Of a stretch of DNA of 50,864 bases, positions 1 to 8,332 are shown in pieces. Made by a program: the position numbers and the translations under genes. Numbering within the stretch: position 1 is the first letter of the stretch; each line of letters starts with the position of its first letter. The notes below the pieces were generated by a model that searched no databases, was not told the DNA's origin, and saw nothing but the letters and a program-made list of their open reading frames with translations. The DNA is taken from positions 119,041-169,904 of the forward strand of contig DJMA01000046.1 of assembly GCA_002436415.1 (NCBI GenBank), read 5' to 3'. The stretch is from Bdellovibrionaceae bacterium UBA6502. GTDB taxonomy: Bacteria > Bdellovibrionota > Bdellovibrionia > Bdellovibrionales > UBA840.

Positions 1-1
1 A

Positions 2-165
2 ATACTTTTGTTTCAGGAGGCCGGTTCATTCGAAGATCAAAACCGAGAAGTAAACCAAATAAATCAAAAAAACAAACCAAAGCCGAAGGCCAAAAACGCA
101 TATAAGAAAAACACTTTTGCCCCAGAAGGCCGGTTCATTCGAAAATCAAAACCGAGGAGTCAAAA
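2..165. repeat. Two direct copies of a ~55-bp non-coding repeat, 109 bp apart
   Basis: Positions 2-56 and 111-165 match over most of their length at a constant offset of 109 bp. The best conserved core is GGCCGGTTCATTCGAA followed by ATCAAAACCGAG. The offset is not a multiple of three and the copies read in different frames, so this is not a protein repeat. Short CGGTT and AACCG arms in each copy could form a weak hairpin. It lies directly downstream of the minus-strand lipoprotein gene and may continue to the left of the window. Function unknown. Confidence 0.6.
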
Positions 166-182
166 CAACTCCCCCAAAAAAA

Positions 183-1064
183 CTATTCATTATCCCTCAA
201 AGCAGAAACCCCTTTATAAATAAAAGGCTCCGCCACAACACGAATCTTCTCAAGGTTCAAGCCCGATTCATCCAAAGTCCCAGAACCAGTCAATCGTGCT
301 TTTCCGTTCACATAGTCAAAGTCTATGATCTTAGTGCGCGGGTCCCAATTGATAGGAATTCTTTGAAACTCTTGAAACACCACATTTTCTGGAACTTCAA
401 AGCGGGCGATCAGACTTCGAACATCAGCTGTTACGTCATAATCTATTGTGATATTTAAATCCCCGTACTTTTCGTCAGGACTTCTGAACGAATACAGCTC
501 ACCTTCATAAAAGCCAATGATACTTTCAAACTGGTAGCGAAGTCTTTCTCTTCGCTCTGCTTCCTCAATGCGAGGAACTATGTTTGAAATTCGAGCCACT
601 TCGAAACTTCCGATTAGACCATTGGAGCGCCACTCAGCAAAGACTCTTGAGTTGGACCAATTTCCTTTGATGGAATCACTATCTTCAGCAGCATTTGCCG
701 CTTGATAAATCATTTGAAAACTACCCGTCTCATCAAATTTTACTTCAAACTCTCGCTCTTCATTTGCATAAACAAAGTACTTATAACGAAGCTGCCCCTT
801 TAATCTTGGTAAAGTGTAAATATCACCGTTTTCATCGGTTCCAGCAATTTCGTCTACATAGTAAAGACGAAGCTCAATGGGATATGTATTTCCATCAACA
901 TGCTGCAAACTTCCCTCGTAAACTCCCTTTACTGTGGTACCAAGCTTATCCAAACGATTGGACTGACGATTGATTTCTTCGTTTTGTACGTTTTTATCAT
1001 CCAGTCCAAGACTACAAGCAGAAGCTAAAAACAATGAACACAAAAGCATTAATAAATTTCTCAT
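183..1064 (-). CDS. Predicted lipoprotein with a duplicated domain, last gene of the RND efflux operon
   Basis: Function is not recognised. The first 17 residues form a lipoprotein signal peptide with lipobox LASAC, so Cys17 should be lipidated and the protein anchored in a membrane facing the periplasm. The body looks duplicated: GVYEGSLQ near residue 47 followed by beta-rich sequence recurs as GFYEGELY near residue 184, which suggests two homologous beta domains. The ATG follows an AGAGGT ribosome site and starts 2 nt after the stop of the RND permease gene, so it is almost certainly co-transcribed with it. It has no hairpin or lipoyl domain of a membrane-fusion adaptor, but its place in an operon that lacks an adaptor makes it a candidate accessory subunit (inference). 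Confidence 0.75.
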   Translation of the reverse strand: MRNLLMLLCSLFLASACSLGLDDKNVQNEEINRQSNRLDKLGTTVKGVYEGSLQHVDGNTYPIELRLYYVDEIAGTDENGDIYTLPRLKGQLRYKYFVYANEEREFEVKFDETGSFQMIYQAANAAEDSDSIKGNWSNSRVFAEWRSNGLIGSFEVARISNIVPRIEEAERRERLRYQFESIIGFYEGELYSFRSPDEKYGDLNITIDYDVTADVRSLIARFEVPENVVFQEFQRIPINWDPRTKIIDFDYVNGKARLTGSGTLDESGLNLEKIRVVAEPFIYKGVSALRDNE

Positions 1065-1066
1065 AT

Positions 1067-4000
1067 CTACCTCTTTCTATAGGCAATTTTAGAGCTCACA
1101 AAAGCATCTTGATTGCTACGAAATATTTTTTCTCTTATAAAACCAACAACTTTCCAAACTACGGCCATATAATCTTCGATGATCGCATAACCACAAGGAA
1201 CCCAAATTAAGGTAACAATGGTTCCCGAAATCAAGCCCCAAGACAATGCAAGAGTCATAGGAACAAGTACTTCATCTGTACCACCAATTCCGTAGGCTGA
1301 CGGCATTAAACCACCTACTGTGGTCAAACCTGTTACCAATACTGACCTTAGACGATGAGTTGAGGCTTGCGCAAGTGCATCTTGAAAAGATAACTTTCCT
1401 TCTTCTAAAGTTTCATCAATATAGCTCACCAATACGATGGCGGCATTGACAATCACCCCCGCTAAACCAACCACTCCGATCAGGGCAAAGAAACTCAAAG
1501 GACGATTGTGCAGAAAGAAAGAAATGCTGACACCAATCAAGCCTAAAGGAATTGTTGATATCACTAAAAATGATCTTAAAAAACTTCGGAATAAAAACAC
1601 GAGAATGCCAAAGATTCCCAAGGCAGATAACACCATAGCTTGCATTAAGGAACTAATCGATTCTTTAGTACTCTCCGCTTCTCCACCTACAACCAAAGAA
1701 ACCCTGGGGTAATCTTTCAGTAAGTTCTGTGCAATGTCGGCAGCCTTTTTATTTAAAACTATAGATGTAATTTTATCTTGCTCAACGTTTGAGGTAACAG
1801 TGATAGCCGTTTTCATATCAAAATGCTTTCTTACCTCAGGCGCTTCTTCACGCTTAATATCAACAATCGAATACAAAGGCACCAGTCTTCTCGTTGCAGA
1901 GTCCATGATATAGGTATTTTTCAAACTCTTCATCGTGGCTCGCTCTTTATCTCTATACCTTACACGAATGTAAAAATCATCTCCATCACGAGTAAGCTCA
2001 GAAACAATTGCACCTTGTAAAGCAGTTCTCAGAGCAGTTCCAACTTCATTGGTATTGATATTCATACTTGCGATGCGTTGGTAGTTTGGAATTACACGAA
2101 ATTCAGGGCCACCGCGAACCACATCCGTCTCTAAATCAACAACCCCTTCTATCTTTGAGATCTCTGATTGAAACTTGCCAACCAATTCCTTGAGCTCAGC
2201 TTTATAATTGGAGCGAAAGGTCAAACTCATCGCCGCACCTACAGGCGGTCCATTTTTTTGAGCCTCAAAGCTTAACTTAGTAAACTGCCCTTTATCAATG
2301 CCTCTAAGCTTTTTTAAGATTTGCAAAGAGTCTTGCTCCCTAGCAATTTCTGCTGGAACTACAATTTGCATCATACCAACGTACTCACCGTTTTTAGCAT
2401 TAGCATCACCAGGGTTTTTCATAGCAACACCGGCTCTGGTAATAATACTCTCGATCATATCTTTTGGTTCATCCGCTAAAACCCTGTGAACATCCTCTAC
2501 CAAGCGATGAGTTAATGAGTCTGTCTTTTCAAGATTGTATTCAATCGGTGTTTCATAAAATGCTAAATAGGTCTCTACGGCATTAGAAGGAAACAATTCA
2601 AAGCGATTTAAAAATACATTAATAAAAAGACTTCCGAAAAAAAGTAAGCCGATTAAAACACTAACAATATAACGTCTACGAATTGCCAACCTCATAAAGG
2701 CTTCAAAACGATTTTGAATTCCTTCAAACCAATCTCTTTTTTCTTCCTCTTCTTTTGGTTTCACATTACGAACTGTCCACTGCAAACGGGCTGGTAACAA
2801 AAAGAAAGACTCTAACAAGCTCATGCTAAGAGAAAGAGTCACAATGATTGGAATCCATTTAATGAATTGACCCATCACACCTTTGGTCACTAACATCGGT
2901 AAGAAAGCAGCAATGGTAGTTAAAACAGTTGCGGTCAAAGGTACCCAAAACTGATGAGCTGCCTTTAAGGCTGCCTCTTTAATTTCAAGCCCCTCTTCCC
3001 TTAGGCGAGCGTAGTTTTCACTAATTACCACCGAATTATCCACCAACATCCCAATGGCAATAACCAAAGCCATCATAGAAATGGTATTAAAGGTTACACC
3101 CATGCCTGGCATCAGGCCAATAGTTCCCAAAAGCGCAATTGGTAAACTAAGGGCTGTGGCAAATCCTAAACTCCCCGGCAGAAAAATAATTAAAATTATA
3201 AGTACCAGTGCTAAGCCGCCTACTGCATTCCCTATTACGATACCTAACTGCTCTTTAATTCTTGTGCTTTCATTATTAAATACAGTTAAGCTATATCCCT
3301 CGGGAAGCATTCTTTCTTTGAAGCCCTCAATTACCATTTCTAGTTGAGCTACTGTGTCGAGGGTATCAGCTTTTTCTTTTTTAGTTACTGTAAGTACTGT
3401 TGCTGGTTGGCCATTGTTTCTCGTAAGTATTGTGGCGTCTTCCATACCGTCGCGTACATCAGCAATGTCTTTTATCAAAATTTTCTGACCGCTAAAATTA
3501 GAACGAACTACCAAGTTAGCGAGCTCTTGGGCGTACTCTACCTGACCCGTTACACGAACCAACATTTGGTTTTCTGGATCTTCGATACTACCGGCGGGAA
3601 TATTTTGAGTTCGACCTCTTACAGCCGATAAAACCTCAGGAATACCAACATGAAGACTTCTCATTTTTTCAGGTTTCAATAAAATTTGATATTCTCTTTC
3701 GCGGTAACCGGAATAACGTACTTCAGCCACACCCTTGATGTCTTCAAGTTCAGTTTTTAATTGAAATGCGAGAGCGTCTCTTTTTCTATCTTCGTTGCTT
3801 CCGTTGATGGTAAGCTCAAAGATTGGAATCTCTGCTGCTTTGAAGCGAGTGAAGGTAGGAGCCTCTAACATATCTTCTGGAAGATCACTCACCTTTTGTA
3901 CTGCCCGTTGAAGCTCATTCATAACCTCATCGGTGTCCACATTATCCATATCCACACGAATGGTAATGGTGCTTCGGCCAGCTTGAGACACAGACTTTAC

Positions 4001-4240
4001 ATCTTTTAAACCGTCAACCTGACGAATTTCATCTTCAATTTTACGCGTGATCTTTTCTTCGACTTCTTCCGCTGAAGAACCTGGATACAAGCTCAATACT
4101 TGTGCCTTGGCAAAATCCACTGGCGGCCTAGACTCTTTTCGCAGGTTCGCTAAACCTTGAAGGCCCATCAAAATAGCTAAGCCCATTAAGACTAGGGAAA
4201 CTTTATAATTATCGATAAAAAAGTAAAACAGCTTTTTCAT
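1067..4240 (-). CDS. RND-family efflux transporter permease (AcrB/HAE type)
   Basis: This is an inner-membrane, proton-driven exporter of the AcrB/AcrD/AcrF superfamily. Its 1057 residues match the usual ~1030-1050. Seen in the sequence: an N-terminal transmembrane helix, the porter-domain motif LYPGSSAEEVEEKI near residue 52, a cluster of hydrophobic helices around residues 340-480, a second soluble loop, and a second helix cluster around 870-1030. The helix-4 relay reads GMLVDNSVV, one Asp followed by Asn as in many Gram-positive-type RND pumps, instead of the Asp-Asp pair of AcrB. The ATG overlaps the stop of the upstream TolC-like gene by 4 bases. Substrate is unknown. No adaptor gene is present in the operon. 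Confidence 0.93.
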   Translation of the reverse strand: MKKLFYFFIDNYKVSLVLMGLAILMGLQGLANLRKESRPPVDFAKAQVLSLYPGSSAEEVEEKITRKIEDEIRQVDGLKDVKSVSQAGRSTITIRVDMDNVDTDEVMNELQRAVQKVSDLPEDMLEAPTFTRFKAAEIPIFELTINGSNEDRKRDALAFQLKTELEDIKGVAEVRYSGYREREYQILLKPEKMRSLHVGIPEVLSAVRGRTQNIPAGSIEDPENQMLVRVTGQVEYAQELANLVVRSNFSGQKILIKDIADVRDGMEDATILTRNNGQPATVLTVTKKEKADTLDTVAQLEMVIEGFKERMLPEGYSLTVFNNESTRIKEQLGIVIGNAVGGLALVLIILIIFLPGSLGFATALSLPIALLGTIGLMPGMGVTFNTISMMALVIAIGMLVDNSVVISENYARLREEGLEIKEAALKAAHQFWVPLTATVLTTIAAFLPMLVTKGVMGQFIKWIPIIVTLSLSMSLLESFFLLPARLQWTVRNVKPKEEEEKRDWFEGIQNRFEAFMRLAIRRRYIVSVLIGLLFFGSLFINVFLNRFELFPSNAVETYLAFYETPIEYNLEKTDSLTHRLVEDVHRVLADEPKDMIESIITRAGVAMKNPGDANAKNGEYVGMMQIVVPAEIAREQDSLQILKKLRGIDKGQFTKLSFEAQKNGPPVGAAMSLTFRSNYKAELKELVGKFQSEISKIEGVVDLETDVVRGGPEFRVIPNYQRIASMNINTNEVGTALRTALQGAIVSELTRDGDDFYIRVRYRDKERATMKSLKNTYIMDSATRRLVPLYSIVDIKREEAPEVRKHFDMKTAITVTSNVEQDKITSIVLNKKAADIAQNLLKDYPRVSLVVGGEAESTKESISSLMQAMVLSALGIFGILVFLFRSFLRSFLVISTIPLGLIGVSISFFLHNRPLSFFALIGVVGLAGVIVNAAIVLVSYIDETLEEGKLSFQDALAQASTHRLRSVLVTGLTTVGGLMPSAYGIGGTDEVLVPMTLALSWGLISGTIVTLIWVPCGYAIIEDYMAVVWKVVGFIREKIFRSNQDAFVSSKIAYRKR

Positions 4241-5664
4241 TTTATCACCAACTCATCTCTTAATGCCGCCATACGATTCAAATTCATGTGATATTCACCT
4301 ACCGCTTGAATCTTCTCCGTTGCTGCCAAATTTTGTGCATTGTAGGCGTTGATCAATTCTTGTATATCCACTCTTCCTTGCGAATAAGCTCTTTTAATTT
4401 CTTTCATTGCTTGGTTTCGAAACTCTAAGAGTTTGTCAGCAGATTGAACCACTAAAAAAGAGGCCTTTAATAAATTTTCTTGGTTATCCATATCAAGGAG
4501 CAATTGATCATTAGTGATTTTTAATTGGATCTCCGCTAACTGAGCAAGATACATCGCGTTTCGTTTTTCGGCTTCCATATTTCCACTACCAAAGTGAAAA
4601 CGTAAATTAAGACCGACATAATATGTGGGCTTGGTCCATTTGGCCAATTCATCAAAGGAATCTTCACCAGTCGTTTCAATACCCGTAGAAGTAATTCTGG
4701 TTAACAGATTCCACTCGGCTCTAGACTGACTATCAGTAATTTCTTGTTGCCGAGAAGCTTGGTCTTTTTGAATTTCCACCTTTTTTAATTCTCGAAGTTC
4801 AGCCATCTCCCTTTTCGCCAACTGCGGAAGTTCGGGAATTTCTTTCTCAAGGGAAAATTGAATTTCCTTTTGTAGGTCTAACTTAAGATGCTGCTTTAAC
4901 TTTGTGGACAAATACAGATACTGTTGAGAACTCAACTTAACTCGTTGCTCTTGCTTCTCAAGTTCAGCCTTGGTTCTCGCTAGCTCTCCAGGGGCTGTGT
5001 ATCCCAGTTTCTTTTTTCTGAGGACAGTCTTTAAAAGCTCGTTATATCTTTTACGAGAAGCCATAGCCTCCTCTAAGCTCTGCTGAGCAATATAGGCATC
5101 CCAGTATAACTTCATACTATTTAAAACAACATTTTCGACACTCTCTAATTGACTGTAGTCGTAATACTTTTGTTGCTCCTTAGCCTTTCGCTCTTCCAAC
5201 TTGTCCACTCGGCCAAAGGCATTATTCCATAGTGATTGCTGCCACTCTAATGTAAAAACATCTTTGTACTGTGTTTCGGGAATGTTCCTAGATAAATTGT
5301 AAGTACTAAAAACAGTATTTACTCCCACTTTTTCGTAGGCTAATTTGATTTGACTACCAAAGTTAGTCTTCTTTTCTAGAGTTAGATTGTAGCCAACTCG
5401 TTTATCCTTTTCATTTGCAAAAGCATCCAGTGTTTCTGCTTTATTTAAAGAATAATAAGGGTTTACGCTTACCAAATAGTCGTAGCCCGTTTTCACACGA
5501 GACAACTCTATTTCTTGTGATTTTCTTTGTTTACGAATTTGCTCTACTTCATTAGATCTAGATAGGCTCAAATCAATTAATTTTTGAGGACTCAATACAA
5601 TTGTCTCTGCCTGCGCCAGCGAGAAGCTGGTCACAGATAACACTAAAACCCATACAACTCTCAC
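4237..5664 (-). CDS. TolC-like outer-membrane efflux channel
   Basis: This is an outer-membrane factor that would give the RND pump its exit duct. A signal peptide is visible (ending LAQAE near residue 20), followed by ~450 residues dominated by long amphipathic, charged helices with heptad character in two related halves, as in TolC/OprM. The length of 475 matches the family. The start is GTG and overlaps the stop of the preceding barrel gene by 4 bases (GTGA); its own stop overlaps the RND start by 4 bases. This indicates tight translational coupling of three genes. No lipobox is seen, so it is TolC-like and not OprM-like. Confidence 0.85.
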   Translation of the reverse strand: MRVVWVLVLSVTSFSLAQAETIVLSPQKLIDLSLSRSNEVEQIRKQRKSQEIELSRVKTGYDYLVSVNPYYSLNKAETLDAFANEKDKRVGYNLTLEKKTNFGSQIKLAYEKVGVNTVFSTYNLSRNIPETQYKDVFTLEWQQSLWNNAFGRVDKLEERKAKEQQKYYDYSQLESVENVVLNSMKLYWDAYIAQQSLEEAMASRKRYNELLKTVLRKKKLGYTAPGELARTKAELEKQEQRVKLSSQQYLYLSTKLKQHLKLDLQKEIQFSLEKEIPELPQLAKREMAELRELKKVEIQKDQASRQQEITDSQSRAEWNLLTRITSTGIETTGEDSFDELAKWTKPTYYVGLNLRFHFGSGNMEAEKRNAMYLAQLAEIQLKITNDQLLLDMDNQENLLKASFLVVQSADKLLEFRNQAMKEIKRAYSQGRVDIQELINAYNAQNLAATEKIQAVGEYHMNLNRMAALRDELVIK

Positions 5665-6368
5665 AGCTTCATCTCCAATTCAACTTGCATACTACTTTTT
5701 TCTATCAATAAATCTGATAAATCTGCTCCAAAATTTTGTGAAAGCATAAGACGAAATCTAAGCTTGTCTTCATAAAAACTCTTCGAGTAAAAGCCTAATC
5801 CCAATTTTGCCATGGCAAGATTTTTACGTTTGTCTTTCAAGCCTGACTCACTAACCTGTAAAAGGAAGTTCTGCTCAACTCCTGCTCTAGCTGATAAGGA
5901 AAGATAATTGCTGGAGAAATAAGTGTACTCAAAACCGCTTCCTAATAAAAATCGGTTAAAGTTTAGCTTCTCCGTTTCGGCGGCATATAAATCGGTTGTT
6001 GCCTGACTCAAGCCATAGGCTGACTCTACATACCATCTTGTGTTTAGATTTAAAGAAGATGCATAACTAAAAAAGATAGTGTTCATATCAGAGAACTGGC
6101 TATTGGCTTTGGTTTCCTGCAAAAGCCCCTCGGACAAAGGAGCCTTAGCATAGCCAAAAATCAGACTATGATTTTTAGAAAGACTTTCCTCAAGAAAGCT
6201 TTCTTTTATATCCACTGTAGAAAACTTCGATCTTTGCGCCGAGTCAGCTTGAATGTCGGTTTTGCTTTCAATATTTAACTCATCTTGCGCCGCCTTCAGA
6301 GAGCTGGCATTCAGTGATTCATTGCTAACGAAAAGAATTAAGGCAAAGAAAATACTAAGATATCTCAA
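5661..6368 (-). CDS. Predicted outer-membrane beta-barrel protein, first gene of the efflux operon
   Basis: A signal peptide (LSIFFALILFVSNESLNA) precedes a ~210-residue mature chain with alternating aromatic and polar strands (for example NRFLLGSGFEYTYF and LSLSARAGVEQNFLL), which suggests a small outer-membrane barrel. The start chosen is TTG at 6368, because a strong GGGGGAG ribosome site lies 5 nt before it. An ATG pair at 6398 is in frame but has no ribosome site. The gene heads the RND operon and overlaps the TolC-like gene by 4 bases. No family is recognised, and a role in the pump complex is inferred from the operon only. Confidence 0.7.
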   Translation of the reverse strand: MRYLSIFFALILFVSNESLNASSLKAAQDELNIESKTDIQADSAQRSKFSTVDIKESFLEESLSKNHSLIFGYAKAPLSEGLLQETKANSQFSDMNTIFFSYASSLNLNTRWYVESAYGLSQATTDLYAAETEKLNFNRFLLGSGFEYTYFSSNYLSLSARAGVEQNFLLQVSESGLKDKRKNLAMAKLGLGFYSKSFYEDKLRFRLMLSQNFGADLSDLLIEKSSMQVELEMKL

Positions 6369-6473
6369 AACATCTCCCCCATTTGTTTTGTACATCATAG
6401 AGATACTCTTCTGAATTTAATCAATCAATTAATTTATTTGAAATTATGCAATTGCTCTGATAAATCACTGAAT
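6369..6473. promoter_or_regulatory. Divergent promoter/operator region between efflux operon and tetR
   Basis: About 105 bp separate the two divergent starts. The imperfect palindrome TTAATCAATCAATTAA (6419-6434) is the best candidate for binding by the adjacent TetR-family regulator. This is inference from position; no -35/-10 pair is clear enough to assign. Confidence 0.35.
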
Positions 6474-7112
6474 ATGTTTACTGAAGAATCAAAAAAAGAA
6501 AAAAACTGCAAAGCCATTGCCTACGGTCATGGCAAAGAAGCCATACTTCAAACTGCAATCGATTTATTTAGTAGTAAAGGCTACAAACAAACTACACTAA
6601 AAGACATTAGTGCTGCTTGCGGAATGAACTCTGCCTTAATTAGTTATTACTTTGGCGGAAAAAGTGGGCTTCTTGAGTCAGCCCTCGAGGTTAAACTCCA
6701 AAGATTCAAAGACCTGTTTGCAGACATCGCCGAAGCTGGTCCCGAAGTGTGCTTTCAGCAGTTTTACAACTTCATTGAAATTGTTCTTGAAGACTGTGAA
6801 AAGGAGCCTAGCCTTTTGCACATTTCTCGATGGTCCATGATCGACAAAGAGGAACGCTCAGCAAAAATGACGCAAGAGATGTTTAACCGCATTGAGGAAA
6901 AAATCGCCCAGGTATTCCAATATTTAAATCCTAAAATCAGTAAAGCAGAGGCTCTATCACGAGTAATCATGATCGGTTCACTCATTCAAAAACATTCCGA
7001 GTTATATTGGTCTTACCCTATTTACAGAAACTTTTCAGTGCCACTGGAAGACATTCAGAAGTCTTTTAAAAAGCAAGCCCTTAAAAGCTTAGAACAAATC
7101 ATTTTTTCATAA
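6474..7112 (+). CDS. TetR-family transcriptional regulator, divergent from the RND operon
   Basis: This is a probable ligand-responsive repressor of the adjacent efflux genes. The N-terminal TetR helix-turn-helix is clear: ILQTAIDLFSSKGYKQTTLK, then DISAACGMNSALISYYFGGK, where the YYF motif ends the recognition helix. The C-terminal ~140 residues form the usual all-helical ligand and dimer domain. The first in-frame start is a TTG at 6438, but the ATG at 6474 gives a normal 212-residue TetR protein, and neither has a strong ribosome site. Divergent location beside an efflux operon is the classic arrangement for local repressors (AcrR, TtgR). The ligand is unknown. Confidence 0.88.
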   Translation: MFTEESKKEKNCKAIAYGHGKEAILQTAIDLFSSKGYKQTTLKDISAACGMNSALISYYFGGKSGLLESALEVKLQRFKDLFADIAEAGPEVCFQQFYNFIEIVLEDCEKEPSLLHISRWSMIDKEERSAKMTQEMFNRIEEKIAQVFQYLNPKISKAEALSRVIMIGSLIQKHSELYWSYPIYRNFSVPLEDIQKSFKKQALKSLEQIIFS

Positions 7113-7132
7113 AACTTTTACTTGCCCATAGA

Positions 7133-7154
7133 TCCCGACAAACAATTGTCGGGA
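7133..7154 (+). terminator. Perfect 9-bp stem-loop after tetR
   Basis: TCCCGACAA and TTGTCGGGA form a perfect 9-bp stem with a 4-nt loop 20 nt after the tetR stop. No T-tract follows on the + strand, so it may be a weak or Rho-linked terminator or a processing site. Confidence 0.45.
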
Positions 7155-7440
7155 CTGAACTATCACCTAGGCTAAAACATTTATATTAAGACTCCTTTTT
7201 TTAAATAGCTCACTCCGCATTTAATGCTCAATCTACTGTCTTGCAAACCATCTAAAAACTGATCTAATGTTTTTGATTTTGTTAGTATTGGGTTCCTACT
7301 CCACTATTGAGCCAAAATAAAATCATACCACGCTTTATGTATTTTTTTGGCGGCGATAAATATTTCGCCCAACACAGCTATTTTAAAGTCTATAAACCGG
7401 CCCTTTAATAAAGTGTAAAATAAAATTTGGCACCAAGCCC
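7155..7440. other. Gene-free stretch upstream of the arsenic operon
   Basis: No coding region is supported. At 7388-7409 the sequence GTCTATAAACCGGCCCTTTA closely matches the left end of the inverted-repeat element at 17653-17675 (one substitution and one single-base gap), so it may be a solo end of the same small element. The rest is AT-rich and unremarkable. Confidence 0.4.
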
Positions 7441-7472
7441 TTGACTCCGTACCTAGGTACGGAGTTTATAGT
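7441..7472 (+). promoter_or_regulatory. MerR-type promoter with 22-bp perfect palindromic operator
   Basis: The -35 is TTGACT (7441-7446) and the -10 is TATAGT (7467-7472). The spacer is 20 bp, longer than the 17 bp optimum and typical of promoters that MerR proteins activate by DNA distortion. A perfect palindrome spans 7444-7465 (ACTCCGTACCT and its complement). From established knowledge, the TTGACTCCGTAC half is almost the same as in mer operators of Tn21 and Tn501. The expected transcription start, about 7 nt after the -10, falls on the A of the regulator's ATG at 7479, so the mRNA is probably leaderless. Confidence 0.88.
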
Positions 7473-7478
7473 GTTCTT

Positions 7479-7892
7479 ATGAAAGAAAAATTAAGCATTG
7501 GCAAATTAGCAAAAGCAACAAACATTAATGTAGAGAGCATACGTTTTTACGAACGGAAAGGCCTTTTAAAGCAACCATCTAAAACCGGCGGTTTTAGAGT
7601 TTATCCTGATAGTTACATCAAAAGGATTCGCTTTATAAAACAATCTCAGTCTTTAGGTTTTAGCCTAGATGAAATAAAGACTTTATTAGATTTAAAAATA
7701 ACAAGCAAAGCAAAATGCTCCGATGTACTCGAAAAAACTGAAGACAAAATTCAAGAAATAGAACAAAAAATTAAAGATTTAAAATTAATGAAAAAATCCT
7801 TATTGAATCTGGCATCCTGCTGTATCGACCGCAACCAAGATCTCAGTGATTGCCCTATTCTTGACTGTTTTATGGAAAGTGAGAACAAATGA
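7479..7892 (+). CDS. MerR-family metal(loid)-responsive regulator of the arsenic operon
   Basis: This is a DNA-distorting activator/repressor that likely binds the palindrome just upstream and controls its own gene together with arsC and acr3. The MerR winged helix is clear at residues 5-70 (LSIGKLAKATNINVESIRFY, then ERKGLL and RVYP). A dimerisation helix follows at about 80-113. Metal-site cysteines are at 80, 115 and 125, with extra ones at 114 and 130. The 80/115/125 spacing fits the Zn/Hg/Pb/Cd branch (it equals ZntR C79/C114/C124), not CueR, which has Ser at the first position. The stop overlaps the arsC start by 4 bases. There is no Shine-Dalgarno sequence. Most ars operons use ArsR, so a MerR-type switch here is unusual. 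Whether As(III) or a divalent metal is the inducer cannot be told. Confidence 0.9.
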   Translation: MKEKLSIGKLAKATNINVESIRFYERKGLLKQPSKTGGFRVYPDSYIKRIRFIKQSQSLGFSLDEIKTLLDLKITSKAKCSDVLEKTEDKIQEIEQKIKDLKLMKKSLLNLASCCIDRNQDLSDCPILDCFMESENK

Positions 7893-8332
7893 AAAAAAAA
7901 TTACTCTTCCTATGCACAGGAAACTCTTGCCGGTCTCAAATGGCAGAAGCATTTGCTAAAAAATATCTCTCAGATGAATATGATGTGTTTTCAGCTGGAA
8001 TTAAAAAAAGCCAAGTTAACCCATACGCCATTCAGACTATGTTAGAAAAAAATATCGACATAAGAGGCTACAGCTCAAAGACAATAAATGAGTTAAAAGA
8101 GAAAAGAATGCATTGGGTGGTGACTCTGTGTTCTCACGCCCAAGACTCATGCCCTATTTTTCCTGGAGGGAAACTTAGCCATCATGCTTTTGATGACCCT
8201 CCTTCACTAACAAAAAATTTGAGGGCGGAAGAAGAAATTCTTGCGGTATATCGGCGCGTGAGAGATCAAATCGAAAATTTAATCCTACAATTCAAAAACA
8301 AAAGCATTGGAGATAGTTTTGAATCTTTTTGA
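7889..8332 (+). CDS. arsC: Arsenate reductase, thioredoxin-coupled LMW-phosphatase type
   Basis: The enzyme reduces arsenate to arsenite in the cytoplasm so that Acr3 can export it. The protein-tyrosine-phosphatase P-loop C9-TGNSC-R15 is at the N-terminus, the redox relay Cys81 and Cys88 sits in LCSHAQDSCP, and the catalytic Asp lies in FDDPP near 103. These match Cys10, Cys82, Cys89 and Asp105 of pI258 ArsC almost residue for residue, which marks the thioredoxin-dependent class and not the glutaredoxin class. At 147 residues it is slightly longer than the family's ~131-140 because of a polar tail. The ATG overlaps the regulator's stop (ATGA), and the stop lies inside the acr3 coding region. 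Confidence 0.93.
   Translation: MKKKLLFLCTGNSCRSQMAEAFAKKYLSDEYDVFSAGIKKSQVNPYAIQTMLEKNIDIRGYSSKTINELKEKRMHWVVTLCSHAQDSCPIFPGGKLSHHAFDDPPSLTKNLRAEEEILAVYRRVRDQIENLILQFKNKSIGDSFESF

Noticed and set aside
20..40. GGTTCATTC in the edge repeat resembles a tRNA T-loop
   Set aside because: The invariant A after the purine is missing and no acceptor, D or anticodon arms can be drawn around it.
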